NCBI RefSeq assembly: GCF_000212355.1 | Contig: NC_015496.1 | Location: 1,364,001-1,428,000, forward strand | Length of the DNA: 64,000 bases | Direction: 5' to 3' | DNA from: Dokdonia sp. 4H-3-7-5 | Lineage (GTDB): Bacteria; Bacteroidota; Bacteroidia; Flavobacteriales; Flavobacteriaceae | Part shown: piece by piece, positions 34,235 to 43,922 of the stretch | Layout: the number at the start of each line of letters is the position of its first letter | Numbering within the stretch: position 1 is the stretch's first letter | Position numbers and translations under genes: made by a program | Notes under the pieces: generated by a model | Told to the model about the DNA's origin: nothing | Database searches by the model: none | Seen by the model: only the letters and a program-made list of their open reading frames with translations

Positions 34235-34735
34235 ATGGAACAATTATTAGAAAATTTTTCACTTGACCTGTTTGTAAAACAAACTATCCTTTTTTTACTT
34301 ATCATTCTATTGATGGTGAAATTTGCTTGGAAGCCTATCATGAATGCACTTAATGAGCGTGAAGAAGGTATACAAGGAGCTCTAGATGCTGCCGAAAAGG
34401 CAAAACTAGACATGCAAAACCTTCAAGCAGATAACGAGAAGCTTTTAAAAGAAGCACGTGCAGAGCGTGAGTCTATGCTTAAAGAAGCTCGTGAGATGAA
34501 GACAAAAATGATTGATGATGCTAAAGCAGAAGCTAAGCTTGAAGCAGACAAAATGGTAGCACAAGCACAAGCAGCAATCGAAGCTGAGCGTAAGAGTGCT
34601 ATTGCAGACCTTAAAGGTCAGGTTGCAGCATTATCTGTAGAGATTGCAGAAAAAGTTGTAAAGAGTGAACTTTCAAATAAAGGAAAGCAACTAGAGCTCG
34701 TAGATGAGATGCTAGGAAACGCAACTTTAAACTAA
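34235..34735 (+). CDS. atpF: ATP synthase F0 subunit b
   Basis: 166 residues from the ATG at 34235 (MEQLLENFSLDLF). An in-frame TTG at 34187 lies inside the preceding hairpin and is unlikely. One N-terminal helix (TILFLLIILLMVKFAWKPI) and a long charged coiled coil (AEKAKLDMQNLQADNEKLLK ...). Forms the peripheral stalk with the delta subunit. 22 bp before atpH. Confidence 0.93.
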   Translation: MEQLLENFSLDLFVKQTILFLLIILLMVKFAWKPIMNALNEREEGIQGALDAAEKAKLDMQNLQADNEKLLKEARAERESMLKEAREMKTKMIDDAKAEAKLEADKMVAQAQAAIEAERKSAIADLKGQVAALSVEIAEKVVKSELSNKGKQLELVDEMLGNATLN

Positions 34736-34757
34736 TAGAATTTAAGCCGCCATCACT

Positions 34758-35294
34758 ATGAGCAGAGCAGCAATAAGATATGCAAAAGCAGTACTAGATC
34801 TTGCAAAAGATAATGGTACTATTGAGGCAGTTTTAAATGATATGAAATCTGTTACAGCAACGCTAGAAGGAAGTAAAGGTCTTCGCAATGCTCTTAACAG
34901 TCCGATTATCAAAACAGACGATAAACGTGCAGTACTACGTCAAGTATTTACAGACGGAACAAAAGAGACTCTTGGTCTTATTGATGTTCTTGTAGATAAT
35001 AAAAGAGCTAACTTGTTAGGCGGCGTAGCACAAAGTTTTATTACAGAATATAATAAAGCAAACAAAATTGAGGCTGCAACGGTAACAACCGCAGTAGCTT
35101 TAACACCAGAGCTAGAAACTAAAGTGCTAGCAAAAGTGACTGAACTTACTGGAAGTACAAACGTAACCTTAACTAATGTAATCGACGAGAGCATTATAGG
35201 AGGTTTTGTACTACGTGTAGGTGATACGCAATACAATGCGAGTATCGCTAGCCAGTTAGGCAAATTAAAAAGAGAATTTAGTAATAGTTTATAA
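34758..35294 (+). CDS. atpH: ATP synthase F1 subunit delta
   Basis: 178 residues: N-terminal helical domain (AAIRYAKAVLDLAKDNGTIEAV), C-terminal part with VDESIIGGFVLRVGDTQYNASIASQLGKLKREF, the family signature. Links the stalk to F1. Confidence 0.95.
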   Translation: MSRAAIRYAKAVLDLAKDNGTIEAVLNDMKSVTATLEGSKGLRNALNSPIIKTDDKRAVLRQVFTDGTKETLGLIDVLVDNKRANLLGGVAQSFITEYNKANKIEAATVTTAVALTPELETKVLAKVTELTGSTNVTLTNVIDESIIGGFVLRVGDTQYNASIASQLGKLKREFSNSL

Positions 35295-35322
35295 ATAAAC
35301 GGCTCATCGTACGGTGAGAAAA

Positions 35323-35336
35323 TTTTCGCGAAAGCG
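35323..35336. repeat. Dispersed palindrome copy, left arm reduced, intergenic
   Basis: ttttcgcgaaagcg between atpH and atpA, directly after another imperfect palindrome (35303-35318, ctcatcgtacggtgag). Confidence 0.8.
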
Positions 35337-35356
35337 GACTTATAAATTTAGATCAA

Positions 35357-36934
35357 ATGGCAGAAGTTAAACCAGCAGAAGTTTCGGCAATTTTAAAGAA
35401 ACAACTTTCAGGTTTTGAAGCAACAGCTTCCCTTGACGAAGTAGGAACAGTATTGACCGTGGGTGATGGTATCGCTCGTATTTACGGACTTGCAAACGCC
35501 CAGTATGGTGAGCTTGTTGAGTTTGAAAGTGGTCTTGAAGCAATTGTTCTTAACCTTGAAGAAGATAACGTAGGGGTTGTACTCTTAGGTACTTCTTTAT
35601 CTATTAAAGAAGGTGATACCGTAAAACGTACACAACGTATCGCATCTATCCAGGTAGGTGAAGGTATTACTGGACGTGTGGTAAACACATTAGGTCTTCC
35701 TATTGATGGAAAAGGACCTATTGCTGGACAAACTTATGAGATGCCACTTGAGCGTAAAGCGCCTGGTGTTGTTTTTCGTGAGCCAGTAACAGAGCCATTA
35801 CAAACAGGAATCAAAGCAATTGATGCGATGATACCAGTAGGTAGAGGGCAGCGTGAGCTTGTAATTGGTGACCGTCAGACAGGTAAGTCTACTGTTTGTA
35901 TTGACACTATCCTTAACCAAAAAGAATTTTACGATGCTGGTGAGCCAGTACATTGTATATATGTAGCCATCGGGCAAAAAGCTTCTACAGTTGCACTTAT
36001 TGCAAATGTACTTGAGGAGGCTGGAGCAATGGCTTATACAACTATAGTTGCAGCAAACGCATCAGATCCTGCAGCAATGCAAGTGTATGCACCATTTGCA
36101 GGAGCAGCGATTGGAGAATATTTTAGAGATACAGGTCGTCCAGCATTAATCATTTATGATGATTTATCTAAGCAAGCAGTTGCATACCGTGAGGTATCAT
36201 TACTACTTCGTCGTCCACCGGGACGTGAGGCATACCCTGGAGATGTATTCTTCTTACACTCTAGATTACTTGAGCGTGCTGCAAAGGTGATTAATGATGA
36301 TGCTATTGCAAAAACAATGAATGACCTTCCTGATAGTCTTAAGCCTATCGTAAAAGGAGGAGGATCACTTACTGCACTTCCTATCATTGAGACGCAAGCA
36401 GGTGACGTATCTGCTTATATCCCTACAAACGTAATTTCTATTACAGACGGGCAAATCTTCTTAGATGGAGATTTATTTAACTCTGGTGTACGCCCAGCTA
36501 TTAACGTAGGTATCTCGGTATCACGTGTAGGAGGTAACGCACAGATTAAATCAATGAAAAAAGTATCAGGTACTTTAAAACTGGATCAAGCAGCTTTCCG
36601 TGAATTGGAAGCGTTTGCAAAGTTTGGTTCTGATCTTGATGCTGCTACCCTTAACGTAATTGAAAAAGGAAAGCGTAACGTAGAGATACTTAAGCAAGCA
36701 GAAAATACACCGTTTACAGTAGAGGATCAAATTGCAATTATTTATGCAGGGTCTAAAAACTTACTACGTAACGTACCAGTAAATAAGGTTAAAGAATTTG
36801 AAGCAGATTATATCGAATTCTTAAACGCTAAGCATAGAGGTATCCTTGATACACTTAAATCTGGAAAACTTACAGACGAGGTTACAGATACATTAGTAGC
36901 TGTTGCAAAAGACCTATCTGCAAAGTATATCTAA
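35357..36934 (+). CDS. atpA: ATP synthase F1 subunit alpha
   Basis: 525 residues, normal. Walker A G171-[43 protein letters not shown] with the conserved Arg, and the C-terminal helical domain. Non-catalytic nucleotide-binding subunit of the F1 hexamer. Confidence 0.98.
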   Translation: MAEVKPAEVSAILKKQLSGFEATASLDEVGTVLTVGDGIARIYGLANAQYGELVEFESGLEAIVLNLEEDNVGVVLLGTSLSIKEGDTVKRTQRIASIQVGEGITGRVVNTLGLPIDGKGPIAGQTYEMPLERKAPGVVFREPVTEPLQTGIKAIDAMIPVGRGQRELVIGDRQTGKSTVCIDTILNQKEFYDAGEPVHCIYVAIGQKASTVALIANVLEEAGAMAYTTIVAANASDPAAMQVYAPFAGAAIGEYFRDTGRPALIIYDDLSKQAVAYREVSLLLRRPPGREAYPGDVFFLHSRLLERAAKVINDDAIAKTMNDLPDSLKPIVKGGGSLTALPIIETQAGDVSAYIPTNVISITDGQIFLDGDLFNSGVRPAINVGISVSRVGGNAQIKSMKKVSGTLKLDQAAFRELEAFAKFGSDLDAATLNVIEKGKRNVEILKQAENTPFTVEDQIAIIYAGSKNLLRNVPVNKVKEFEADYIEFLNAKHRGILDTLKSGKLTDEVTDTLVAVAKDLSAKYI

Positions 36935-36942
36935 GAGTATTT

Positions 36943-36955
36943 CGCTTTCGCGAAA
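36943..36955. repeat. Dispersed palindrome copy, right arm lost, intergenic
   Basis: cgctttcgcgaaa, 8 bp after the atpA stop. Confidence 0.8.
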
Positions 36956-36970
36956 AATGTAATTCAACAA

Positions 36971-36988
36971 CTCCCGCGCGAGCGGGAG
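36971..36988 (+). promoter_or_regulatory. GNRA-capped hairpin between atpA and atpG
   Basis: ctcccgc-gcga-gcgggag: 7-bp GC-rich stem with a GCGA tetraloop, no T tract. Probably mRNA-stabilising or pausing rather than a terminator. Confidence 0.5.
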
Positions 36989-37058
36989 ACTTGTCAAAAT
37001 TAAAGACAAATCGTGATGTTCAAGATGTAATGCTTGAGACTACGGGAATTTAAAGAAG

Positions 37059-37922
37059 ATGGCAAACTTAAAGGAAATAAGAAACAGAATTTCATCGGTA
37101 TCTTCTACGATGCAGATCACTAGTGCCATGAAAATGGTATCTGCTGCAAAGTTGAAAAAGGCACAAGATGCAATTACAGCAATGCGCCCATATTCTGATA
37201 AGCTTACTGAGCTTTTACAGAACTTAAGCGCTACACTAGATGCAGATTCTGGAAGTAAACTTGCAGAAGATCGTGAGATAAAAAAGGTACTTATAGTAGC
37301 TATTTCATCAAACAGAGGTCTTGCAGGAGCTTTTAATACAAATATTATCAAAGGTGTTAATGCACGTGTTGCCGCAAAGTATGCTGGTAAAGAAGTGCAC
37401 TTAGTTACATTAGGAAAAAAAGCTGATGCTATTTTAGCAAAGACTTTTAAGGTAATCGAAAATAACAATGATATTTACGATGATCTTACTTTTGATAATG
37501 TAGCCGCAATTGCAGAAGATCTAATGGCTCGTTTTGAAGCTGGTGAATACGATCGCATTGACATTATCTACAATAAATTTAAGAACGCAGCAACTCAAAT
37601 TGTAACTCCAGAGCAGTTTCTACCTATTGTAGCAACCGTACAAGAGGAAGCAGCAGCAACTGCAGATTATATCTTTGAGCCTTCTAAAGAGGAAATCGTT
37701 GAAGGATTGATCCCTAAAGCTTTAAAAACGCAACTTTTTAAAGGAATTAGAGACTCTGTAGCATCAGAACACGGAGCGCGTATGACTGCCATGCACAAAG
37801 CAACAGACAACGCAACAGAGCTTAGAGATGCGCTTAAATTACAATATAACAAAGCACGTCAAGCAGCTATTACAAACGAGATTTTAGAGATCGTAGGTGG
37901 AGCAGAAGCTTTGAATAACTAG
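37059..37922 (+). CDS. atpG: ATP synthase F1 subunit gamma
   Basis: 287 residues. MANLKEIRNRISSVSSTMQITSAMKMVSAAKLKKAQ at the N terminus and the C-terminal AMHKATDNATELRDALKLQYNKARQAAITNEILEIVGGAEAL. Central rotor shaft. Last gene of the operon here; the beta and epsilon genes are not in this window. Confidence 0.97.
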   Translation: MANLKEIRNRISSVSSTMQITSAMKMVSAAKLKKAQDAITAMRPYSDKLTELLQNLSATLDADSGSKLAEDREIKKVLIVAISSNRGLAGAFNTNIIKGVNARVAAKYAGKEVHLVTLGKKADAILAKTFKVIENNNDIYDDLTFDNVAAIAEDLMARFEAGEYDRIDIIYNKFKNAATQIVTPEQFLPIVATVQEEAAATADYIFEPSKEEIVEGLIPKALKTQLFKGIRDSVASEHGARMTAMHKATDNATELRDALKLQYNKARQAAITNEILEIVGGAEALNN

Positions 37923-37961
37923 TACTGATTTAAATATCACTATTATAATTTATATAGTAAG

Positions 37962-37992
37962 CCCCAATCGGAAACGGTTGGGGTTTTTTTTT
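37962..37992 (+). terminator. Intrinsic terminator of the atp operon
   Basis: 9-bp stem ccccaatcg / cggttgggg with a gaaa tetraloop and a run of nine T. Confidence 0.92.
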
Positions 37993-38111
37993 GCAAATCA
38001 TTTTGGGGTAATAGCGCATAGACGCTGCATTTAAATGAAGTCATATCCGCAAGAATAATCTTTACTATCTTTATGGCAAGGGTTTTGAATATAAACTCAA
38101 AACAACCAATT

Positions 38112-38642
38112 ATGAAAATGTACAAACTAGTAGCGCTTTTAAGCATAGGATTCTCCTCATTATTACTCACACAATGTAAGTCTACTGCTGTGTCAGATAC
38201 TCAACAAACTATGATCCTATCTCAACCAGCTTTTGCATCAAGTCCAGCATATTATAATACGTATGTTGCTGGCATGGCTCAGGGAGGCTCGGGAATAGAG
38301 TTCTATTTAAACATAGAAGCATTAGAAGCAGATGTGGTATTAGAAAACGTATATTTTCGCGAAAGCGTAGGAAAAATTATGCGCGGTAGTGATAATTATG
38401 TCGCTCGCTTTAGAACTGACCAAGGTCCCAATCAAGATCTAGTGATGTCTGATAATGTAGAAGATGAGGCGGTAAATACTCCTCCTGTTCAAAATGACGT
38501 ATTTCCATTTACATTATCACCATCTGAAGCTGGTATAACTTACCGTGATAATGGAGTGCTTAAATACGCTAAAATCGCGAAGGTTGTAGAGAAAGAAACT
38601 AAAGCCTACCCTCGTCAGAAACCACGTGGTGGTCGTAACTAG
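38112..38642 (+). CDS. Lipoprotein of unknown function
   Basis: 176 residues from the ATG at 38112, since a start 13 codons earlier would put a charged leader before the signal. Lipoprotein signal MKMYKLVALLSIGFSSLLLTQC (C22). The rest is beta-rich with no recognised domain, ending in a basic tail (KPRGGRN). A palindrome copy (38355-38367) adds FRESVG in a loop. Own promoter likely, as it follows the atp terminator. Confidence 0.65.
   Translation: MKMYKLVALLSIGFSSLLLTQCKSTAVSDTQQTMILSQPAFASSPAYYNTYVAGMAQGGSGIEFYLNIEALEADVVLENVYFRESVGKIMRGSDNYVARFRTDQGPNQDLVMSDNVEDEAVNTPPVQNDVFPFTLSPSEAGITYRDNGVLKYAKIAKVVEKETKAYPRQKPRGGRN
38355..38367. repeat. Dispersed palindrome copy, left arm reduced, in gene
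   Basis: tttcgcgaaagcg; read FRES. Confidence 0.8.
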
Positions 38643-38689
38643 TTGCTAGTATAATTTCTGTACTTTTGGCTACTTAAATACATAATTAT

Positions 38690-40153
38690 TTGAGTTCTCT
38701 TAAAAGCCTTTTCAAACACACCTTTGTGTATGGTCTCGCGACGGTATTACCGCGCGTTCTTACGGCTCTACTCACACGTCTCTATACTGGATATTTACCA
38801 GACAAGGAGGCCTTTGGAGAAGTGACTATCGTATTTTCTTATGTGATGATACTCAACGTGCTTCTTACGTATGGTATGGAAACAGCTTTTTTTAGATTTT
38901 TTAATGATGATAAGTATAGTGCTAAGACGCTATCTACATCCCTTATAGCCTTACTGGTTTCTACAGTTGCATTCACGATTATAGCATTTTTGGGTATTGA
39001 TACGCTATCTCAAATATCCGACGTTCCTGCTACGTACTGGAGGTGGGTGATACTAATTATTGCATTTGATACGCTTACCGTAATCCCTTTTGCATACATG
39101 AGAGCGCAAAAGAAGTCGGGAACATATGCATTTATAAAATTGCTCAATGTTGTAATCTCAACAGGACTCTCTGTAATATTACTAGTATGGCTACCTGGTT
39201 TAGATGGTGTTTCTAGTTGGTTACCTTCAGATAAGATAGAGCTCGTTTTCATAGCATTTTGTTTACCAAGTGTTCTCACTTTTTTAATTGTAATCAAGCC
39301 ATATTTTGTAAAGTGGTCTTTTGACGTAGGCTTGTGGAAGAAGATGGTTACGTATGGAGCACCTATATTGTTAGCAGGGCTTGCTTTTGCAATAAATGAA
39401 TCTTTTGATAAGATCTTATTAGAAAAATTACTACCAGAAGATATTGCCAAAGGGGAAGTGGCTATTTATGGAGCCTGCTATAAACTATCCATTGGCATGA
39501 CTTTGTTTGCTACTGCATTTAGAATAGGGATTGAACCTTTCTTTTTTAGCGAAGCAAAAAATGAAAATGCACAAGTCATGTATGCTCAGATTACAAAGGC
39601 ATTCGTAGTCTTAGGCTCTATTGCATTATTTGCTTATGTGGTCCTCGTAGACGTTGTAAAAGTGATGTTGCTCGATGGAGAAGAGTACTGGGAAGGCATG
39701 TACATCGTGCCACTCATTCTCGTAGCATACCTCTTTTTTGGAATTTATCAAACGCTGTCCGTATGGTATAAAGTGACAGATAAAACTAGGTATGGTGCAT
39801 ACATTTCTGTTGGCGGTGCTATTCTCACTATTGTTATAAATGTAACGTTAATACCTAGAATAGGATATCTCGCGAGCGCAATTGCAACCTGCAGCGCATA
39901 CGGATTAATGATGATTGTGTCGTATCTCATGGGACGCAAACATTTAGCAGTTCCTTATGATGTAAAAAATATACTTTTGTATCTAGTCATGAGTATTACA
40001 TTTTCTTGTGTGTTCTTCTATGGTTTTAGAGATTATTTTGGTGTTGGGAGCTTGCCATTGTATCTTGTAGGAGTCGGTATGATTGTAGTACTAATAGGCT
40101 TTATTAGCTTTCGCGAAAAAGAGCTTTTATTAAGATTATTGAAAAGAAAATAA
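38690..40153 (+). CDS. Wzx-like lipopolysaccharide/polysaccharide flippase
   Basis: 487 residues, TTG start, about 14 hydrophobic segments of the MATE-like polysaccharide exporter superfamily: FVYGLATVLPRVLTALLTRLYTGYLPDKEAFGEVTIVFSY and GMETAFFRFF. In flavobacteria this gene usually precedes dut and a nucleotidyltransferase, as here. It may flip a lipid-linked saccharide other than that of the main cluster. A palindrome copy (40107-40118) encodes SFREK near the C terminus. Confidence 0.8.
   Translation: MSSLKSLFKHTFVYGLATVLPRVLTALLTRLYTGYLPDKEAFGEVTIVFSYVMILNVLLTYGMETAFFRFFNDDKYSAKTLSTSLIALLVSTVAFTIIAFLGIDTLSQISDVPATYWRWVILIIAFDTLTVIPFAYMRAQKKSGTYAFIKLLNVVISTGLSVILLVWLPGLDGVSSWLPSDKIELVFIAFCLPSVLTFLIVIKPYFVKWSFDVGLWKKMVTYGAPILLAGLAFAINESFDKILLEKLLPEDIAKGEVAIYGACYKLSIGMTLFATAFRIGIEPFFFSEAKNENAQVMYAQITKAFVVLGSIALFAYVVLVDVVKVMLLDGEEYWEGMYIVPLILVAYLFFGIYQTLSVWYKVTDKTRYGAYISVGGAILTIVINVTLIPRIGYLASAIATCSAYGLMMIVSYLMGRKHLAVPYDVKNILLYLVMSITFSCVFFYGFRDYFGVGSLPLYLVGVGMIVVLIGFISFREKELLLRLLKRK
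40107..40118. repeat. Dispersed palindrome copy, right arm lost, in gene
   Basis: gctttcgcgaaa followed by aa; read SFREK. Confidence 0.75.
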
Positions 40154-40208
40154 AGTCAACTCTTAGTTTAATAAAAACACCGCAGCTGCGGAATTGAAAT
40201 AGATTATA

Positions 40209-40643
40209 ATGAAGATTAAAGTAATTAATAAAAGTGAACACGCACTTCCTCACTATGAAACCATTGCTAGTGCAGGAATGGATTTACGTGCAAATATCAC
40301 AGAGTCAATCACGATAGGTTCATTAGAAAGAGCCATTGTTCCTACCGGAATATTTATGGAACTTCCTATAGGTGTTGAGGCACAGGTAAGACCACGTAGC
40401 GGACTAGCTGCCAAAAAAGGGATCACCGTACTCAATGCTCCAGGAACCATAGATGCAGATTATAGAGGAGAAGTAGGAGTAATTCTTGTAAACCTTTCTA
40501 ATGAGCCGTTTATAATTGAAAATGGTGAACGCATTGCACAAATGGTCATAGCAAAGCACGAGCAAGCACAATGGGAAGAAGTTACAGAACTTTCAACCAC
40601 AGATCGTGGTGAAGGCGGTTTTGGGAGTACTGGGGTAAAATAA
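40209..40643 (+). CDS. dut: dUTP diphosphatase
   Basis: 144 residues, trimeric dUTPase with all five motifs: [42 protein letters not shown] and the C-terminal [11 protein letters not shown]. Hydrolyses dUTP to dUMP and PPi. The upstream gap holds a 12-bp palindrome ccgcagctgcgg at 40180-40191. Confidence 0.96.
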   Translation: MKIKVINKSEHALPHYETIASAGMDLRANITESITIGSLERAIVPTGIFMELPIGVEAQVRPRSGLAAKKGITVLNAPGTIDADYRGEVGVILVNLSNEPFIIENGERIAQMVIAKHEQAQWEEVTELSTTDRGEGGFGSTGVK

Positions 40644-40728
40644 ATTCCTACGTAGGTAAGAATTGCTCTCTCTAAAAGCAATAAGTATTAAATTCCATGT
40701 AAATGGATTAAGTAAAGATTTATAAAAG

Positions 40729-41748
40729 ATGAAGATAATAGTACCAATGGCCGGACTCGGCTCGAGATTAAGACCACATAGTTTAACGATACCAAAACCT
40801 TTAATTCCTGTAGCAGGAGCACCTATTGTACATCGTTTAGTGCGTGATATTGCAAAAATACTGAAGCAGCCGGTAGATGAAATTGCTTTTATACTTGGAG
40901 ATCCTACCTTTTTTGGTGATGCAGTGATCAAGCAGCTTGAGGAACTTGCAGAAAGCCTTGGTGCAAAAGCATCTATCTATCGTCAGGGAGCTCCTCTAGG
41001 AACCGGTCACGCAATCATGAGTGCAGAGCCTTCTTTAAGCGGTCCTGCGGTAATCGCATATGCAGATGCATTAATACGTGCAGACTTAGAGCTAGATCCT
41101 GAGGCAGATAGTGTTATATGGACAAAGAAAGTCCCTAATCCTGAGGCTTACGGAGTTGTAAAACTTAATGATAAAGAAGAAATTGTAGAGCTTGTAGAGA
41201 AGCCAGAAACATTTGTATCTGACCAAGCTGTTATAGGTATATATTATTTTAAGGATGTAGCCGTTCTTAAAGAGAAGCTTCAAGAAGTGTTAGATGAAAA
41301 TCTAATGAATGGAGGTGAATACCAGATTAACGATGGTATAAAGAAAATGATGGCCGAAGGGCGTATTTTCAAAACTGGAACCGTTACAGAGTGGATGGAT
41401 TGTGGTAATAAAGAAGTAGCTATAGATACTAATTCTAAGATGTTACAGTTCTTACACGATGAAAAAGAAGAGCAACTAATTGCAGACTCTGTGGTAAATG
41501 AGAACTCAACTATTATTGAACCTTGTTTTATAGGTGAAAACGTAGTTCTTAAAAATTGTACTATAGGTCCGGGTGTTGCGATAGGAGCTGGCACAACTAT
41601 TGAAGATAGTACTATAAGCCATAGCTTAATCCAGCAAGATAGTGTTATAAAAAACGCACAGTGGACAGAAGCCATGATAGGTAACAAAGTACAGTATAAC
41701 GGAGAGCACACGCGTGTAAGTCTTGGAGACTACACAGTGATGAAATAA
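40729..41748 (+). CDS. Sugar-1-phosphate nucleotidyltransferase
   Basis: 339 residues: nucleotidyltransferase core PMAGLGSRLRPHSLTIPKPLIPVAGAPIVHRLV (G-x-G-x-R-L-x(n)-PK), then a left-handed beta-helix C terminus (STIIEPCFIGENVVLKNCTIGPGVAIGAGTTIEDSTI). Makes an NDP-sugar; whether UDP-GlcNAc, dTDP-Glc or other is not decidable by eye. Confidence 0.85.
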   Translation: MKIIVPMAGLGSRLRPHSLTIPKPLIPVAGAPIVHRLVRDIAKILKQPVDEIAFILGDPTFFGDAVIKQLEELAESLGAKASIYRQGAPLGTGHAIMSAEPSLSGPAVIAYADALIRADLELDPEADSVIWTKKVPNPEAYGVVKLNDKEEIVELVEKPETFVSDQAVIGIYYFKDVAVLKEKLQEVLDENLMNGGEYQINDGIKKMMAEGRIFKTGTVTEWMDCGNKEVAIDTNSKMLQFLHDEKEEQLIADSVVNENSTIIEPCFIGENVVLKNCTIGPGVAIGAGTTIEDSTISHSLIQQDSVIKNAQWTEAMIGNKVQYNGEHTRVSLGDYTVMK

Positions 41749-41754
41749 TCTAAA

Positions 41755-43140
41755 GTGATGAATAAAGGAATTTACATACTCATATTAACGGTGTTTTTTA
41801 CGCTTTCGCGAAAGCGTATGAACGCACAGCAACCGCAAGAGGTAACACCTTTTGCAGATGAGAATGTGGATGACTTAGGTGATGTGTCAGATGCTTTTCA
41901 AACAGCTTTTTTTGAAGCCCTTAAGCAAAAGGGGATTGAAAATTATGAACGCGCCATCACATCATTAAATAAGTGTATCGCTGTAGAACCTGAGCTTGCC
42001 ATATTATATTTTGAGAGAGGGAAAAACCAAGTATTTCTCAAAAATTATGATGAGGCTGCCTCAGATTTTAATACTTACTTAGATATCAAACCTAATGATG
42101 TAGATGTTTTAGAGGCATTATATGAAGTTCACTTTCAGCAGCAAGATTATGATGCAGCAGCTACTACAGTAAAAAAGCTTATAGGGTTTGATGTGCAGTA
42201 CAAGGAAGATCTTGCGCGCATCTATACAAGTACGAAGCGATACGAAGAAGCTCTTGACCTCATTGAAGAGCTAGATGATGAGATAGGAAGTGACATATAT
42301 CGAGATCGATTAAAGAGCAAATTATATGCGCTTTCTGGTAATACAAATAGACAGGTAAAGGAGATAGAACAGAATATTGCTTCTAATCCAAAGAGCGAGG
42401 CAGAGTACCTCAAACTTATATTACTGTACAGTGAGCAAGGGGACACGCAAAAGGCATACGAAACTGCACTTGAGCTACAAAAGGTAAATCCTTATGCAGA
42501 CGAAGTGCACTTAGCTTTATACAAGTTCAACCTTAATGATGGGAAGATAGATGAAGCAATTGCTTCTATGCAAAAGGTACTTGAGAGTACGCGTATGAGT
42601 CCGCCAGCAAAGCATCGCGTGCTTAATGATTTTGTACTCTTTGTAAATAGAAATCCTAAGTACGAGCCGGAGCTAGAGCGAGCCATTGCAATTTTTGACA
42701 CCCAAGTAGCAGATGCAAATATTTATCAAGAACTAGCTACGTATTACATTCAAAAAGGAAATAAAGCGAAGGCATTGCCATACCTTACTAAAGCGTTAGA
42801 TAGTGAGCCAGAAAATCTCGAACTGATAAAAAACACAAGTTTATTATTGCTAGACGCTGGTAGTTTTGAAAAAGTAGAAGATGTAGTGGCAGATGGTCTT
42901 GATTTATATCCATCGCAGCCGTTATTGTATCTTACTTATGGCGTAGCATTAAATAAACAAGGTAAGTTCAAAGCTGCTATTGATCAGCTGGAACTTGGTG
43001 TAGATTATATTATTGAAGATTTGATCATGGAGATGGACTTTTACAAACAGCTGGGAGATGCACACACGGGTGATGGTGATGCTGCAAAAGCAGCCCGTTA
43101 TTACAGCAAGGTAAAAGAACTTAAAGCACAAGGAAATTAA
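41755..43140 (+). CDS. TPR-repeat exported protein
   Basis: 461 residues, signal peptide MMNKGIYILILTVFFTLSRKRMNAQ, then about nine TPR units (ERAITSLNKCIAVEPELAILYFERGKNQVFLKNYDEAASDF and later). Probably a periplasmic scaffold. Its stop shares bases with the next ATG (43140). The longest palindrome copy, 20 bp, encodes TLSRKRM in the signal peptide. Confidence 0.8.
   Translation: MMNKGIYILILTVFFTLSRKRMNAQQPQEVTPFADENVDDLGDVSDAFQTAFFEALKQKGIENYERAITSLNKCIAVEPELAILYFERGKNQVFLKNYDEAASDFNTYLDIKPNDVDVLEALYEVHFQQQDYDAAATTVKKLIGFDVQYKEDLARIYTSTKRYEEALDLIEELDDEIGSDIYRDRLKSKLYALSGNTNRQVKEIEQNIASNPKSEAEYLKLILLYSEQGDTQKAYETALELQKVNPYADEVHLALYKFNLNDGKIDEAIASMQKVLESTRMSPPAKHRVLNDFVLFVNRNPKYEPELERAIAIFDTQVADANIYQELATYYIQKGNKAKALPYLTKALDSEPENLELIKNTSLLLLDAGSFEKVEDVVADGLDLYPSQPLLYLTYGVALNKQGKFKAAIDQLELGVDYIIEDLIMEMDFYKQLGDAHTGDGDAAKAARYYSKVKELKAQGN
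41799..41818. repeat. Dispersed palindrome copy, 20 bp, in gene
   Basis: tacgctttcgcgaaagcgta, perfect full-length form; read TLSRKRM. Confidence 0.95.
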
Positions 43141-43922
43141 TGAAGAAGCTAGGCTACATATTATTAGTAATAGTGCTCGCAAGTTGCGGTGGTGCAAAGA
43201 AAGTTACTACCACAGAGACAGTAGAAGATATTTCTTCTAAGCGTCTTGTAAAGGAATATTATAATAATGCGATAGATTTTACAACTTTTGATGCTCGTAC
43301 AAAAATCAAGTACAGAGATAAAAAAGGTACAAAGCCTACAGTTACTCTTACTATCCGTATTGAAAAGGATAAGCAAATCTGGATGAATGCCTCATTGATA
43401 GGCTTTTCTGGTGCTCGTGCTTTAATAACTCCACAGAAGGTGCAGTTTTATGATAAGCTCAACAATCAATACTTTGATGGGGATTTTGCATTTTTAAGTC
43501 AGTATCTAGGTGTAGAAATAGACTTTTTCCAACTGCAGCGTTTACTCACTGGGCAAACAGTGTATGACTTGAGAGAAGGTAAGTACACGTTTAAAGAAAC
43601 TCAAAATGGCTACGAAGTTATCCCGAGAAAGCAACTGGATGAAGTCAATCTATTTTTTGGCATTAATACTCAAAACTTTGTTACACAAGAGCAACGTATA
43701 GAGCAAAAGGATAATGGAGGATCGCTTGATATTGCTTATGGCGATTATAAAGAAGTAGGAACCAAGATATTTCCATTCTTATTAGACATCCTTGCAGATG
43801 ATGGTAAAAACCAGTTTCAAGTACAAATAGAGTATCGTGATATAGATTTAAACGGAGAGGTACGCATGCCATTTTCTATTCCTTCTGGATACCAAGAAAT
43901 CAAGCTCAATGCAAAAAAATAA
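43140..43922 (+). CDS. DUF4292 lipoprotein
   Basis: 260 residues. Lipoprotein signal MKKLGYILLVIVLASC (C16), then a beta-rich barrel-like fold as in LolA/LolB-type carriers: FDARTKIKYRDKKGTKPTVTLTIRIEKDKQIWMNAS, ALITPQKVQFYDKLNNQYFDG. Matches DUF4292 of Bacteroidota. Likely an outer-membrane lipoprotein handling hydrophobic cargo. Overlaps the next gene by 14 bp. Confidence 0.75.
   Translation: MKKLGYILLVIVLASCGGAKKVTTTETVEDISSKRLVKEYYNNAIDFTTFDARTKIKYRDKKGTKPTVTLTIRIEKDKQIWMNASLIGFSGARALITPQKVQFYDKLNNQYFDGDFAFLSQYLGVEIDFFQLQRLLTGQTVYDLREGKYTFKETQNGYEVIPRKQLDEVNLFFGINTQNFVTQEQRIEQKDNGGSLDIAYGDYKEVGTKIFPFLLDILADDGKNQFQVQIEYRDIDLNGEVRMPFSIPSGYQEIKLNAKK

Noticed and set aside
40180-40191. 12-bp palindrome ccgcagctgcgg before dut as a member of the dispersed repeat
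   Set aside because: The sequence is unrelated to the TTTCGCGAAA core and was seen only once.
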